Origin: Pseudomonas typographi
Lineage (GTDB): Bacteria; Pseudomonadota; Gammaproteobacteria; Pseudomonadales; Pseudomonadaceae
Direction of reading: 5' to 3'
Length of the DNA: 64,000 bases
Assembly: GCF_014694385.1 (NCBI RefSeq)
Contig: NZ_JAAOCA010000010.1
Location: forward strand, 1-64,000
This document shows, one piece after another, positions 35,208 to 44,511 of this stretch. The translations under genes and the position numbers were made by a program. Positions within the stretch are counted from its first letter, which is position 1. Each line of letters begins with the position of its first letter. Under the pieces are notes generated by a model. The model was not told where the DNA came from. It saw only the letters and a program-made list of their open reading frames with translations, and did not search any database.

Positions 35208-36110
35208 ATGACCTTGCACTACCCGACCATTGCCGATTGCATCGGCAACACTCCGCTGGTGCGCCTGCAGCGCCTGGGCGGGCAAACCAGCAACACCTTG
35301 CTGCTCAAGCTTGAGGGCAACAACCCGGCAGGCTCGGTCAAAGACCGCCCTGCCTTGTCGATGATCAACCGGGCCGAGGCGCGCGGGCAGATCAGCCCTG
35401 GCGACACGCTGGTCGAAGCGACCTCCGGCAACACCGGTATCGCCCTGGCCATGGCGGCGGCGATCAAGGGTTACCGCATGATCCTGATCATGCCTGACAA
35501 CTCTACCGCCGAGCGCAAGGCGGCGATGACCGCCTACGGTGCCGAACTGATCCTGGTCAGCAAGGAGGAGGGCATGGAAGGCGCCCGCGACCTGGCCCAG
35601 CGCATGCAGGCCGAAGGGCGCGGCAAGGTTCTCGACCAGTTTGCCAATGGCGACAACCCAGAGGCGCATTACCGCGGTACCGGCCCGGAAATCTGGCGGC
35701 AAACCGGAGGGGCGATTACTCACTTCATCAGCTCCATGGGCACTACCGGCACCATCATGGGCACCTCGCGTTACCTCAAGGAGCAAAACCCGGGCATCCA
35801 GATTATCGGCCTGCAGCCGATGGAAGGTTCGGCCATCCCCGGCATCCGCCGCTGGCCGGTGGAATACCTGCCGAAGATTTACCACGCCGAGCGCGTCGAC
35901 CGTATCGTCGACATGGCCCAGGCCGAAGCGGAAGACGTTACCCGCCGCCTGGCCCGCGAAGAGGGGATTTTTTGCGGTGTGTCTTCCGGCGGGGCAGTGG
36001 CGGCCATGTTGCGGCTGAACCAGGCGCTGGAAAACGCGGTGATGGTGGCGATCGTTTGCGACCGTGGTGACCGTTACTTGTCTAGCGGCCTGTTCGATGC
36101 CGCGCCCTGA
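35208..36110 (+). CDS. cysM: Cysteine synthase B
   Basis: A 300-residue PLP enzyme that makes L-cysteine from O-acetylserine and sulfide or thiosulfate. Key parts are the PLP-lysine motif [12 protein letters not shown], the substrate loop [18 protein letters not shown], the phosphate-binding [14 protein letters not shown] and [11 protein letters not shown]. The start ATG 35208 gives [20 protein letters not shown], the expected N-terminus. Its stop overlaps the rlmD start (TGATG). It belongs to the conserved cysM-rlmD-relA-mazG block of Pseudomonas. Confidence 0.95.
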   Translation: MTLHYPTIADCIGNTPLVRLQRLGGQTSNTLLLKLEGNNPAGSVKDRPALSMINRAEARGQISPGDTLVEATSGNTGIALAMAAAIKGYRMILIMPDNSTAERKAAMTAYGAELILVSKEEGMEGARDLAQRMQAEGRGKVLDQFANGDNPEAHYRGTGPEIWRQTGGAITHFISSMGTTGTIMGTSRYLKEQNPGIQIIGLQPMEGSAIPGIRRWPVEYLPKIYHAERVDRIVDMAQAEAEDVTRRLAREEGIFCGVSSGGAVAAMLRLNQALENAVMVAIVCDRGDRYLSSGLFDAAP

Positions 36111-37480
36111 TGGCCAAGCGTAGCACTGGGCTTCGCCTGCAACCCAGCGGCGGGAGCCGGGCGCAGGCCTTGCCGGCCGGCAAGAAACAACTGCTGGCTA
36201 TCGAACGGCTGGCCGGTGATGGCCGCGGCATCGCGTTTCATGAGGGGCGTACCTGGTTCGTGCACGGTGCCCTGGCCGGTGAGCACGTCGAAGCCCGGGT
36301 GCTGGGTAGCCACGGCAAGGTGGTCGAGGCCCGTGCCGAGCGGGTATTGCAACCCAGCCCATTGCGCCGGCCGGCACCGTGCGCGCATGCCGGCACCTGC
36401 GGCGGTTGCAGCGTGCAGCACCTGCCCCATGCCGAACAACTCGCCTTCAAGCAGCGCCAATTGGCCGATCAGTTGCGCCGTGTGGCCGGTGTAACGCCGC
36501 AGCACTGGGCTGCGCCGTTGGCCAGCCCGGAATTCGGCTACCGCCGCCGCGCGCGGGTGGCCGTGCGTTGGGACCCCAAACAGCAACGGCTGGAGGTGGG
36601 CTTTCGCGCCGCCAGCAGCCAGGCCATTGTCGCCGTTAGCCAATGCCCGGTGCTGGTACAGCCCTTGCAGCCGGTGTTGCTTCAGCTACCGGGTGTGCTG
36701 GCGCAATTGGCCAAACCCAAGGCCATCGGCCATGTCGAGTTGTTCCACGGCACCGCCACCGCGGTGCTGGTGCGGCATACGGCACCGCTGCCGGCCAGCG
36801 ACCTCGCTTGCCTGGCGCGGTGGTGCCAAGGGCTGCCCGCGCAACTGTGGCTGCAAGGTGAGGGCGCGCCGCAGCCATACGAGCCGGGCGCAAGCCTGGG
36901 GTTTACGCTGCAACCGTGGGGGCTGACCCTTAATTACCGCCCGGGCGATTTCGTTCAGGTCAATGAACAGGTGAACGCGGCGATGGTGGCGCAGGCGCTG
37001 AGCTGGCTGAACGTGCAGCCCGGCGAACGGGTGTTGGACTTGTTCTGTGGCCTGGGCAACTTCGCCCTGCCTCTGGCCAGGCAAGCGGGGGAGGTGGTGG
37101 CGGTGGAAGGCGTCGAGGCAATGGTCGCGCGCGCTGGGCAAAATGCCGTGGCCAACGGCCTGGGCAATGTCCGCGTATACCGCGCAGACCTCGCCGAACC
37201 GCTGCACGGCGAGGCTTGGGCCCAGGGAGGGTTCGATGCGGTATTGCTCGACCCGCCGCGGGAGGGCGCTTTTGAAACAGTTCAGGGCCTATCCTCCACC
37301 GGTGCTGCGCGAGTAGTGTATGTGTCATGCAACCCTGCCACGCTGGCGCGCGACACGGTGCAGCTGCTGGAACAAGGTTATCGTTTAACATGTGCCGGGG
37401 TGCTCGATATGTTTCCGCAAACATCGCATGTCGAGGCCATGGCGTTATTTGAAAAGAGCACGGGTACCCGTGCGATGTGA
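36110..37480 (+). CDS. rlmD: 23S rRNA (uracil-1939-C5)-methyltransferase
   Basis: A 456-residue RNA methyltransferase that uses S-adenosylmethionine to form m5U1939 in 23S rRNA. An N-terminal TRAM domain (about 25-80) precedes the iron-sulfur cysteines in [14 protein letters not shown] with a fourth Cys in SQCPVLV. The methyltransferase domain shows [29 protein letters not shown] and the catalytic Cys in [11 protein letters not shown]. Directly coupled to cysM upstream; relA follows after about 80 bases. Confidence 0.95.
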   Translation: MAKRSTGLRLQPSGGSRAQALPAGKKQLLAIERLAGDGRGIAFHEGRTWFVHGALAGEHVEARVLGSHGKVVEARAERVLQPSPLRRPAPCAHAGTCGGCSVQHLPHAEQLAFKQRQLADQLRRVAGVTPQHWAAPLASPEFGYRRRARVAVRWDPKQQRLEVGFRAASSQAIVAVSQCPVLVQPLQPVLLQLPGVLAQLAKPKAIGHVELFHGTATAVLVRHTAPLPASDLACLARWCQGLPAQLWLQGEGAPQPYEPGASLGFTLQPWGLTLNYRPGDFVQVNEQVNAAMVAQALSWLNVQPGERVLDLFCGLGNFALPLARQAGEVVAVEGVEAMVARAGQNAVANGLGNVRVYRADLAEPLHGEAWAQGGFDAVLLDPPREGAFETVQGLSSTGAARVVYVSCNPATLARDTVQLLEQGYRLTCAGVLDMFPQTSHVEAMALFEKSTGTRAM

Positions 37481-37562
37481 CTGGCGACCTTTGCCGGGCG
37501 GTAGCGGTCCAAGCCAGCGTGACTGACCCTGCGGTGCCGGGTCATAGGGAAGGTAAAGCAAC

Positions 37563-39809
37563 ATGGTACAGGTGAGAGCACAGCAGCCGATCAATACCGA
37601 CGGCAGCGTCAACCTCGATGCATGGCTCGATCATATCCTCAGGGTCGACGCGGCGTTGGATCGTGGGGCGCTGAAGGTGGCGTGCGAATTCAGCCGCGCG
37701 CTTGACCGTGAAGACCCCAATGCCAAGCAGTCGTGGGCCGATGGCACCTCCAGTTTCCAGGCGGGCCTGGAAATGGCCGAAATTCTCGCGGGCCTTAAGC
37801 TCGACCAGGACTCGCTGGTTGCCGCCCTGCTGTATCGGGCTGTACGCGAAGACAAAACCACCCTCACCGAGGTGGGCGAGCGCTTCGGCCCGGTCGTGGC
37901 CAAGCTGGTCGACGGCGTGTTACGCATGGCGGCCATCAGCGCCAGCCTCACCCCCGGCGTTTCGGCGGTGCTGGGCACCCAGGTGCAGGTCGAAAACCTG
38001 CGCAAAATGCTGGTGGCCATGGTCGACGATGTGCGGGTGGCGCTGATCAAGCTTGCGGAGCGCACCTGCGCGATCCGTGCGGTGAAGAGCGCCTCTGAAG
38101 AAAAGCGCCAGCGCGTGGCCCGCGAAGTATTCGACATTTACGCGCCACTGGCCCATCGCTTGGGTATCGGCCATATCAAATGGGAGCTCGAAGACCTTTC
38201 GTTCCGTTACCTGGAGCCGGACCAGTACAAGCAAATCGCCAAGCTGCTGCATGAGCGCCGGCTGGACCGCGAGCGCTTCATTACCGAGGTGATGAGCCAG
38301 TTGCGTGAAGAACTGCAAGCCACGGGCGTGCAGGCGGACATCAGCGGCCGGGCCAAGCATATCTATTCCATTTGGCGCAAAATGCGCCGAAAAGGCCTCG
38401 AATTCAGCCAGATCTACGATGTACGCGCCGTGCGCGTGCTGGTGCCCGAGGTGCGCGACTGCTACACCGCCCTGGGTATTGTGCACACGTTGTGGCGCCA
38501 TATTCCGAAGGAGTTCGACGACTATATCGCCAACCCCAAGGAAAACGGCTATCGCTCGTTGCACACGGCGGTGATCGGCCCTGAAGGCAAGGTACTGGAA
38601 GTGCAGATCCGCACCCATGCCATGCACGAGGAGGCCGAGCTCGGCGTATGCGCGCATTGGCGCTACAAGGGCACGGACGTAAAGGCCGGTTCCAGCCATT
38701 ACGAAGAGAAAATATCCTGGCTGCGCCAGGTACTGGAGTGGCACGAGGAATTGGGCGACATCGGTGGGCTAGCCGATCAGTTGCGGGTAGACATCGAGCC
38801 AGACCGCGTTTACGTGTTCACCCCCGACGGCCACGCCATCGACCTGCCCAAGGGCGCCACCCCGCTGGACTTCGCCTATCGGGTGCACACCGAGATCGGC
38901 CACAATTGCCGCGGTGCCAAGGTCAACGGGCGCATCGTACCGCTGAACTACAGCCTGCAAACCGGCGAGCAGGTCGAGATCATCACCAGCAAGCACGGGA
39001 ACCCTAGCCGCGACTGGCTCAACCCCAACCTGGGCTACGTCAGCACCTCGCGCGCGCGGGCCAAGATCGTGCATTGGTTCAAACTGCAGGCGCGCGACCA
39101 GAACGTCGCCGCCGGGCGTTCATTGCTCGAGCGCGAGTTGGGCCGGCTAGACCTTCCTCAAGTCGACTACGAGCGCCTGGCCGAAAAGGTCAACATGCGC
39201 ACCGCCGAGGACATGTTCGCCGCGCTCGGCGCAGGCGACCTGCGCCAGGCCCACGTGCTCGGTGCAGCCCAGCAGTTGGCCGAGCCGGATCGAAGCGACG
39301 AACAATTGGGGCTGGTGCCGCGTAAATCGACCAGTGGCCTGCGCCACGGCAAACGCGGCGACATCCAGATTCAGGGTGTGGGTAACCTGATGACGCAGAT
39401 CGCCGGGTGCTGCCAACCGTTGCCGGGTGACCCCATCGTGGGCTACATCACCCAGGGCCGTGGCGTGAGCATCCACCGTCAGGATTGCGCCTCGGTGCTG
39501 CAATTGTCCGGGCGTGAGCCAGAGCGCATCATTCAGGTGAGCTGGGGCCCGATACCGGTGCTCACCTACCCGGTGGATATCCTTATCCGCGCTTACGACC
39601 GCTCCGGTTTGCTGCGTGACGTGTCGCAAGTACTGCTTAACGAGAAGATCAACGTGCTGGCGGTCAACACCCGCTCGAACAAGGAAGACAATACCGCCAC
39701 CATGTCGCTGACCATCGAGATCCCCGGGCTCGATGCCCTGGGCCGGCTGCTGGGCAGGGTGTCGCAGTTGCCGAATATCATCGAGGCGCGGCGCCAGCGT
39801 GCGTCCTGA
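37563..39809 (+). CDS. relA: GTP pyrophosphokinase (stringent response, RelA)
   Basis: A 748-residue ribosome-associated enzyme that makes (p)ppGpp when uncharged tRNA enters the A site. Domain order: degenerate hydrolase domain (about 25-190; the HD dyad of SpoT is absent, SLVAALLYRAVRED), synthetase domain (about 245-370; KENGYRSLHTAVIGP), TGS (about 405-470; YVFTPDGHAIDLPKGATPLD), helical/zinc-finger part (GCCQPLPGD) and C-terminal ACT domain (about 670-745). It should therefore be a synthetase only. Followed 14 bases later by mazG, as in many gammaproteobacteria. Confidence 0.97.
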   Translation: MVQVRAQQPINTDGSVNLDAWLDHILRVDAALDRGALKVACEFSRALDREDPNAKQSWADGTSSFQAGLEMAEILAGLKLDQDSLVAALLYRAVREDKTTLTEVGERFGPVVAKLVDGVLRMAAISASLTPGVSAVLGTQVQVENLRKMLVAMVDDVRVALIKLAERTCAIRAVKSASEEKRQRVAREVFDIYAPLAHRLGIGHIKWELEDLSFRYLEPDQYKQIAKLLHERRLDRERFITEVMSQLREELQATGVQADISGRAKHIYSIWRKMRRKGLEFSQIYDVRAVRVLVPEVRDCYTALGIVHTLWRHIPKEFDDYIANPKENGYRSLHTAVIGPEGKVLEVQIRTHAMHEEAELGVCAHWRYKGTDVKAGSSHYEEKISWLRQVLEWHEELGDIGGLADQLRVDIEPDRVYVFTPDGHAIDLPKGATPLDFAYRVHTEIGHNCRGAKVNGRIVPLNYSLQTGEQVEIITSKHGNPSRDWLNPNLGYVSTSRARAKIVHWFKLQARDQNVAAGRSLLERELGRLDLPQVDYERLAEKVNMRTAEDMFAALGAGDLRQAHVLGAAQQLAEPDRSDEQLGLVPRKSTSGLRHGKRGDIQIQGVGNLMTQIAGCCQPLPGDPIVGYITQGRGVSIHRQDCASVLQLSGREPERIIQVSWGPIPVLTYPVDILIRAYDRSGLLRDVSQVLLNEKINVLAVNTRSNKEDNTATMSLTIEIPGLDALGRLLGRVSQLPNIIEARRQRAS

Positions 39810-39823
39810 GCCAGGAGCCCCTT

Positions 39824-40687
39824 GTGTACAGCCTAGACGACCTGCTGCGCTTGATGGCGCGCCTGCGCGACCCGCAATACGGTTGCCCGTGGGATGTGCA
39901 GCAAACCTACGCGACCCTGGTGCCGTTTACCTTGGAAGAAGCCTACGAAGTGGCGGACGCCATCGAGCAGGGCGATTTCGAGCACCTGCCGGGTGAGCTG
40001 GGTGACCTGTTGTTTCAGGTGGTGTATTACGCGCAGCTTGCCCAGGAAGAAGGCCGGTTCGACTTCGCCTCGGTGGTGCATGGCATTACCGCTAAGCTGA
40101 TACGCCGCCACCCTCATGTGTTTCCTACGGGCGAGCTGTATGCGCCACTCGACACGCCACGGTTGAACGACACGGAAGTCAAACAACGCTGGGAACAAAT
40201 CAAGGCGCAGGAACGCGCCGAAAAGGCACAGGCACCGGAACAATTGTCGTTGCTCGACGACGTGCCGGCGGCCCTGCCGGCGTTGGTGCGCGCGGCCAAA
40301 TTGCAAAAGCGGGTGGCCAGGGTGGGGTTCGATTGGCCGAACGCTGAGCAGGTACTCGGCAAGGTCCGCGAAGAGCTCGACGAGGTCACGGCAGCCATGG
40401 CCGAGCCAACTGGCAGCTCGCGCGCCCAGGCCCAAGCCGAAGAAGTCGGCGACCTGCTGTTCAGTGTGGTCAACCTCGCCCGACACCTGGGCGTGGACGC
40501 GGAAAACGCCCTGCGTGGCGCTAACGGCAAGTTCGAGCGGCGTTTTCATTTTATCGAACAGGCATTGCGCGAACAGCGCAGGGCCATTGAAGGGTGCAGC
40601 CTCGAAGCGCTCGATGCGTTATGGGACGAAGCCAAGCGACAAGAAAAACCAAGCCCTAATGGGAGCGCAGCTTCGCTGCGCGATTGA
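39824..40687 (+). CDS. mazG: Nucleoside triphosphate pyrophosphohydrolase MazG
   Basis: A 287-residue house-cleaning enzyme that hydrolyses NTPs to NMPs, with two MazG domains. The first has LRDPQYGCPWDVQQTYATLV and EEAYEVADAIEQGD, the second EELDEVTAAMAE and EEVGDLLFSVVNLARHLG. The start is GTG 39824 with AGGAG eight bases upstream. In E. coli MazG lowers ppGpp and follows relA as here. The last residues (NGSAASLRD) are encoded by a GCGCAGC-TTC-GCTGCGC hairpin (40665-40681) of REP type, so the C-terminal tail is not conserved. Confidence 0.95.
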   Translation: MYSLDDLLRLMARLRDPQYGCPWDVQQTYATLVPFTLEEAYEVADAIEQGDFEHLPGELGDLLFQVVYYAQLAQEEGRFDFASVVHGITAKLIRRHPHVFPTGELYAPLDTPRLNDTEVKQRWEQIKAQERAEKAQAPEQLSLLDDVPAALPALVRAAKLQKRVARVGFDWPNAEQVLGKVREELDEVTAAMAEPTGSSRAQAQAEEVGDLLFSVVNLARHLGVDAENALRGANGKFERRFHFIEQALREQRRAIEGCSLEALDALWDEAKRQEKPSPNGSAASLRD

Positions 40688-40702
40688 CTAGAGAACATTA
40701 CG

Positions 40703-41242
40703 ATGAGCCTCTCCCTCCGCGACCAATTGTTGAAAGCCGGCTTGGTCAACCAGAAACAGGTCAAGCAGGTCAACAAGGACCAGAAGAAGCAAAAGCGCCT
40801 GGAGCATAAAGGCCAGGTCGATAAAGACGACACCCAGCAACGATTGGCCCAAGAAGCGATGGCTGAAAAAGCCAAGCGTGACCTGGAGCTCAACCGCCAG
40901 CAACAGGAAAAAGCCGAGGCCAAGGCCCGTACTGCCCAGGTCAAGCAATTGATCGAGGCCACCCGCTTGCCGAAGTTGACCACCGACGACTACTACAACT
41001 TCGTCGATGCCAAGAAGGTCAAAAGGCTGTCGGTCAACAACCTGATGCGCAGCAAGCTCAGCAACGGCGCGCTGGCCATCGTGCACCACGGCGGTGGCTA
41101 TGAAGTGGTACCGCGTGAGGCGGCGTTGAAAATCCAGCAGCGCGATCCACGCCGTATTGTGCTACTGAACGAACGGGTCGAGGAAAACGAAGCGGATGAT
41201 CCCTACGCCGCCTACAAGATTCCCGATGACCTGATGTGGTGA
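40703..41242 (+). CDS. DUF2058 family protein (YaiL-like)
   Basis: A 179-residue, highly charged cytosolic protein. MSLSLRDQLLKAGLVNQKQV is the typical start of DUF2058. A Lys/Gln/Glu-rich coiled-coil region (about 20-85) is followed by a compact C-terminal part with YYNFVDAKKVKRLSVN and NGALAIVHHGGGYEVVP. Function is unknown; it is usually found as a nucleoprotein-like protein. It follows mazG after 15 bases. Confidence 0.85.
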   Translation: MSLSLRDQLLKAGLVNQKQVKQVNKDQKKQKRLEHKGQVDKDDTQQRLAQEAMAEKAKRDLELNRQQQEKAEAKARTAQVKQLIEATRLPKLTTDDYYNFVDAKKVKRLSVNNLMRSKLSNGALAIVHHGGGYEVVPREAALKIQQRDPRRIVLLNERVEENEADDPYAAYKIPDDLMW

Positions 41243-41270
41243 CATAAACAGCCGGTAAGTTCCGGCCGTT

Positions 41271-41362
41271 GTGGGAATCGCGGCGGCGCCGCGAGATGGG
41301 TTATGCAACGGCTTGTTACTTAGCGTTGCACAGCGCATCGGGTGGCGTCGCCACCCTCCCAC
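41271..41362. repeat. REP doublet (two inverted hairpins)
   Basis: CGCGGC-GGC-GCCGCG (41279-41293) and GGGTGGC-GTC-GCCACCC (41340-41356) are flanked by GTGGGA and TCCCAC in opposite orientation. This is a BIME-like arrangement of Pseudomonas REP elements. It may stabilise or end the upstream transcript. The hairpin at the end of mazG (40665-40681) looks like a third member. Confidence 0.6.
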
Positions 41363-41383
41363 AAGGTCCCGGGCCGGCGCGCG

Positions 41384-41566
41384 TCAGGCTTGTTGGCGCT
41401 GCTGCTCTAGCATTTCGAGCTCTTGCTTGTAGCTGTGCGCAGCGGTTTCGTCGTGGAACATACCCACCAACAAATCCTGTTGGTATACATCCCAGATGCG
41501 CGTGCCAGTAGCTACCGATTCATGGGATTTATGGGAATCGTCGCGTTCGGTTACTCGTACGGTCAT
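41384..41566 (-). CDS. Small hypothetical protein
   Basis: A 60-residue hydrophilic protein with TGTRIWDVYQQDLLVGMFHD and a Gln/Glu-rich C-terminal helix. The start ATG 41566 is set by GGAGGA eight bases upstream. No motif that I recognise. The good ribosome-binding site supports a real gene. Confidence 0.6.
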   Translation of the reverse strand: MTVRVTERDDSHKSHESVATGTRIWDVYQQDLLVGMFHDETAAHSYKQELEMLEQQRQQA

Positions 41567-41599
41567 TCTGCAATTCCTCCGATAACGGGCCTGCATCAA

Positions 41600-41775
41600 A
41601 ACGTGGTGCAGGCCTTCGTTATAGAGTTAGTTAGCAAGCTAAGTAAACTACTTGGCGTTGGAACAGTGTATTTCCGTTTTCGCAATAATGCTGAGAGCCA
41701 GACGGCGCGCCGCCTGCGGCTTATTGCCGCACCACCGGCGGTTATGTGAAAAATAGTTCATCTGTGTTCGAAAAC
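41600..41775. other. Short intergenic stretch upstream of the small gene
   Basis: An AT-richer run around 41620-41660 could hold the promoter of the small minus-strand gene. Nothing else is evident. Confidence 0.3.
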
Positions 41776-41801
41776 GAAAAAGCCGGGCACAGGGCCCGGC
41801 T
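41776..41801 (-). terminator. Rho-independent terminator of the DUF3108 gene
   Basis: On the minus strand AGCCGGGC, loop, GCCCGGCT and then TTTTTCG lie 20 bases after the stop codon at 41822. The stem is 8 bp and GC-rich. Confidence 0.75.
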
Positions 41802-41821
41802 TGTGGCGTTGTTGAGCGGTC

Positions 41822-42532
41822 TCAGTCGCCTTTCACCGGCTTACCGTCCACGGTACCTTCTTGCAGCACTATGGAGTATTCCTTGCCATCGGTTTCAGTT
41901 TGGTCCAAGCGCACAAGCAGGTAGTCCCAGCTCTTGGCAAACCATAGCAGCGTGGTGCGTTTGGTCTGGGTGGGGTCGCGCACGCGTTCGACTTTGATGG
42001 CATCGACCGTGCCGGCCTTGGTGGACACTTTCTCTTCGCCCAATACGCGGAAGTCGTAAGTGTCGAGGTCGTCGCCGTCGACCACTGGGTAGCTCATGCT
42101 CTTCTTGCCTGCGGCAACATCATGCTGCAAGGCCAGTTGGTAAGTGGATTTGTCCAGTACGCCGTTGTTCAGCGGCAGGTTTACCGCACTGCCGCGGTCG
42201 CTGCCGGTGATTTTCTTGGCAGACCAATCGAAGTCGAGGTTAACGCTTTTGCTCTTGCCCAAGCCCCCGCGCTCATAGCGATAGCTTTGCGGCAGGAAGG
42301 CACCGTTGTCGTATTTGAATTCACTGCTTTCAGTGAGGCTGGCGATCATCATGGACGCCTTGAAGCTCAAGGACCATTGGCCATTGGCGTTGGCGATGAG
42401 GTCACGCTCGGCCGTGCCGCTCATGGGCAGTTGTTTCCAGTCAGCGGTGTAGCTGGCCGTGAACGGCTTGAGGTCGGCCGCCTGGGCCAGTGGGGTAAGC
42501 AGGGCGAACGCTAGAAGCAGAGCGCGACGCAT
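41822..42532 (-). CDS. Periplasmic DUF3108 protein
   Basis: A 236-residue protein with a signal peptide (MRRALLLAFALLTPLAQA). The mature part is beta-rich: PFTASYTADWKQLPMSGTAE and ERDLIANANGQWSLSFKAS, with YDFRVLGEEKVSTKAGTVDA and a final part LLWFAKSWDYLLVRLDQTE, all typical of DUF3108. The family is thought to bind lipid-like molecules in the periplasm; function is not proven. It lies eight bases after purN on the same strand, so it is co-transcribed with purMN. Confidence 0.85.
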   Translation of the reverse strand: MRRALLLAFALLTPLAQAADLKPFTASYTADWKQLPMSGTAERDLIANANGQWSLSFKASMMIASLTESSEFKYDNGAFLPQSYRYERGGLGKSKSVNLDFDWSAKKITGSDRGSAVNLPLNNGVLDKSTYQLALQHDVAAGKKSMSYPVVDGDDLDTYDFRVLGEEKVSTKAGTVDAIKVERVRDPTQTKRTTLLWFAKSWDYLLVRLDQTETDGKEYSIVLQEGTVDGKPVKGD

Positions 42533-42540
42533 AGGGTCTC

Positions 42541-43194
42541 CTATTGGCGAATGACATGGCCGCTGGCGGCCATAGGCTGGCCGTCAAGGTACACGCGGCC
42601 GCTGGCGGCCAGCATTAAACGGCCTTCAGCGAACCACCGCACCGCCAGCGGATAAACCCGATGTTCCTGGGCGTGAACACGTTGCGCCAGGGTGTGTGGC
42701 GTGTCCCCTGATTCTACCGTTACGACCGCCTGTACGACCAGCGGCCCTCCATCGAGTTCCTCGGTCACGAAGTGTACGGTGCAGCCGTGCTCGGTATCAC
42801 CGGCCTGAAGCGCACGTTGGTGGGTGTGCAGGCCTTTGTGCCGTGGCAGCAGGGAAGGGTGGATGTTCAGCAGGCGGCCCTGGTAATGGCGCACGAACGC
42901 AGGGGTCAGGATGCGCATGAAACCAGCCAGCACAACCAAGTCGGGTGTGAAGCGGTCGATGCTGTCCATCAAGGCGGCATCGAAAGCGTCGCGGCCGGCG
43001 TAGTGGGCGTGGTCCAGCACGCAGGTGGGCAAGCCGTGGGCGTGGGCACGCACCAGGCCATGGGCGTCTGCGCGGTTGGACACCACCGCGCAGACCCTGG
43101 CTGGGCTGCCCGGCGCCATGGTGCTGTCGAGCAGGGCTTGCAAGTTGCTGCCGTGACCAGACAGTAACACCACGACATTACACGGCCCGGGCAT
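42541..43194 (-). CDS. purN: Phosphoribosylglycinamide formyltransferase
   Basis: A 217-residue enzyme of purine synthesis that transfers a formyl group from 10-formyltetrahydrofolate to GAR. Motifs: VVVLLSGHGSNLQALLD, VVLAGFMRILTPAFV, and the catalytic NIHPSLLPRHKGLHTHQRAL with the Asn-His pair, and GCTVHFVTEELDGGPLV. ATG 43194 overlaps the purM stop (ATGA), so the two are coupled. A longer frame upstream lies inside purM. Confidence 0.95.
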   Translation of the reverse strand: MPGPCNVVVLLSGHGSNLQALLDSTMAPGSPARVCAVVSNRADAHGLVRAHAHGLPTCVLDHAHYAGRDAFDAALMDSIDRFTPDLVVLAGFMRILTPAFVRHYQGRLLNIHPSLLPRHKGLHTHQRALQAGDTEHGCTVHFVTEELDGGPLVVQAVVTVESGDTPHTLAQRVHAQEHRVYPLAVRWFAEGRLMLAASGRVYLDGQPMAASGHVIRQ

Positions 43195-44252
43195 CAGCTT
43201 ACCTTGAGGTTGTTCAGCTCTACCTGGGGCGCGCCTTCGGCGGCAGTGGCGACCTGGCCGATGACCCAGGGCTGCTCGCCGGCTTGGCGTAGCACGTCGA
43301 GCGCGCGCTCCACGTCGCCCTGGGCCACGCAAATGACCATCCCCACGCCGCAGTTGAGCACACGGTGCATTTCGTGCTCATCGACGTTGCCCTGTTGCTG
43401 CAGCCAGTCGAACACCGCCGGCCGTTGCCAACTGGCTACATCGATAACGGCTTGGGCGCCTTGCGGCAGTACCCGTGGGATGTTGTCGAGCAGGCCGCCC
43501 CCGGTGATGTGGGCCATGGCCTTCACCGCGCCGGTTTGCTTGATCAACTGCAACAGCGGTTTAACGTAGATGCGCGTCGGGGCCATCAGCAGGTCGGCCA
43601 GCGGTGTGCCGCCCAGTTGGGTGTTCTCGACGGTCGCGCCGGACACTTCGATAATTTTGCGGATCAGCGAGTAGCCGTTGGAATGCGGGCCGGAAGAGGG
43701 CAGGGCGAGCAGGGCGTCGCCGGCGACTACCTTGGACCCGTCGATGATCTCGGCCTTCTCGACCACGCCCACGCAAAAACCGGCCAGGTCGTAGTCTTCA
43801 CCTTCGTACATACCGGGCATTTCAGCGGTTTCGCCACCTACCAGCGAGCAACCGGCCAATTCGCAGCCTGCACCGATGCCCGTGACCACGGTGGCGGCGG
43901 TTTCCACATTGAGTTTGCCGGTGGCGTAGTAGTCGAGGAAGAACAGCGGCTCGGCACCGCACACCACCAGGTCGTTCACGCACATGGCGACCAGGTCCTG
44001 GCCGATGCTGTCGTGCTTGTTCAGGTTCAATGCCAAGCGCAGTTTGGTGCCCACCCCATCGGTACCCGATACCAGCACCGGCTGCTTGTAGCCGGCCGGA
44101 ATCTCGCATAGGGCGCCGAACCCCCCTAGGCCACCCATGACTTCAGGGCGTGCGGTGCGTTTGGCCACGCCCTTGATGCGTTCGACCAGTGCTTCGCCGG
44201 CGTTGATGTCTACACCGGCGTCTTTGTAGCTCAGGGAGGGTTGCTTGCTCAT
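43194..44252 (-). CDS. purM: Phosphoribosylformylglycinamidine cyclo-ligase
   Basis: A 352-residue ATP-dependent enzyme that closes the imidazole ring (AIR synthetase). Motifs: [20 protein letters not shown] at the start, [51 protein letters not shown] and [13 protein letters not shown]. Full length. First gene of the minus-strand purM-purN-DUF3108 operon and divergent from the DUF2066 gene. Confidence 0.97.
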   Translation of the reverse strand: MSKQPSLSYKDAGVDINAGEALVERIKGVAKRTARPEVMGGLGGFGALCEIPAGYKQPVLVSGTDGVGTKLRLALNLNKHDSIGQDLVAMCVNDLVVCGAEPLFFLDYYATGKLNVETAATVVTGIGAGCELAGCSLVGGETAEMPGMYEGEDYDLAGFCVGVVEKAEIIDGSKVVAGDALLALPSSGPHSNGYSLIRKIIEVSGATVENTQLGGTPLADLLMAPTRIYVKPLLQLIKQTGAVKAMAHITGGGLLDNIPRVLPQGAQAVIDVASWQRPAVFDWLQQQGNVDEHEMHRVLNCGVGMVICVAQGDVERALDVLRQAGEQPWVIGQVATAAEGAPQVELNNLKVS

Positions 44253-44511
44253 GATCCAGGCCTATAGAAAGGGGGCGTTTCAAAAAAGGACCTTGCCGCC
44301 CATGGCCCCTGGCAAGCGGCGCCAGGCAGCCGGCAACGCGCGGTCTGCGAAGGCGCGCGATTTTAACAGGCTTGGCCGGCAGCGGCCATCCTCGCAAGAC
44401 GGCGCGCGCGCCGCTGTTGAGGCAATTCTTTTATTGGCACGTTGAGTGTTTTACGGGAAAGTGTGGTCACACGGCACGAAACGCATCGCCTTTGCCCTTT
44501 GGAAATCCTTC
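44253..44511. promoter_or_regulatory. Divergent region between purM and the DUF2066 gene
   Basis: Should contain both promoters. No PurR-type palindrome (ACGCAAAC-GTTTGCGT) is visible, in keeping with Pseudomonas. Confidence 0.3.

Noticed and set aside
37563-39809. Bifunctional SpoT-type function for the RelA protein
   Set aside because: The HD dyad needed for ppGpp hydrolysis is absent in the N-terminal domain.
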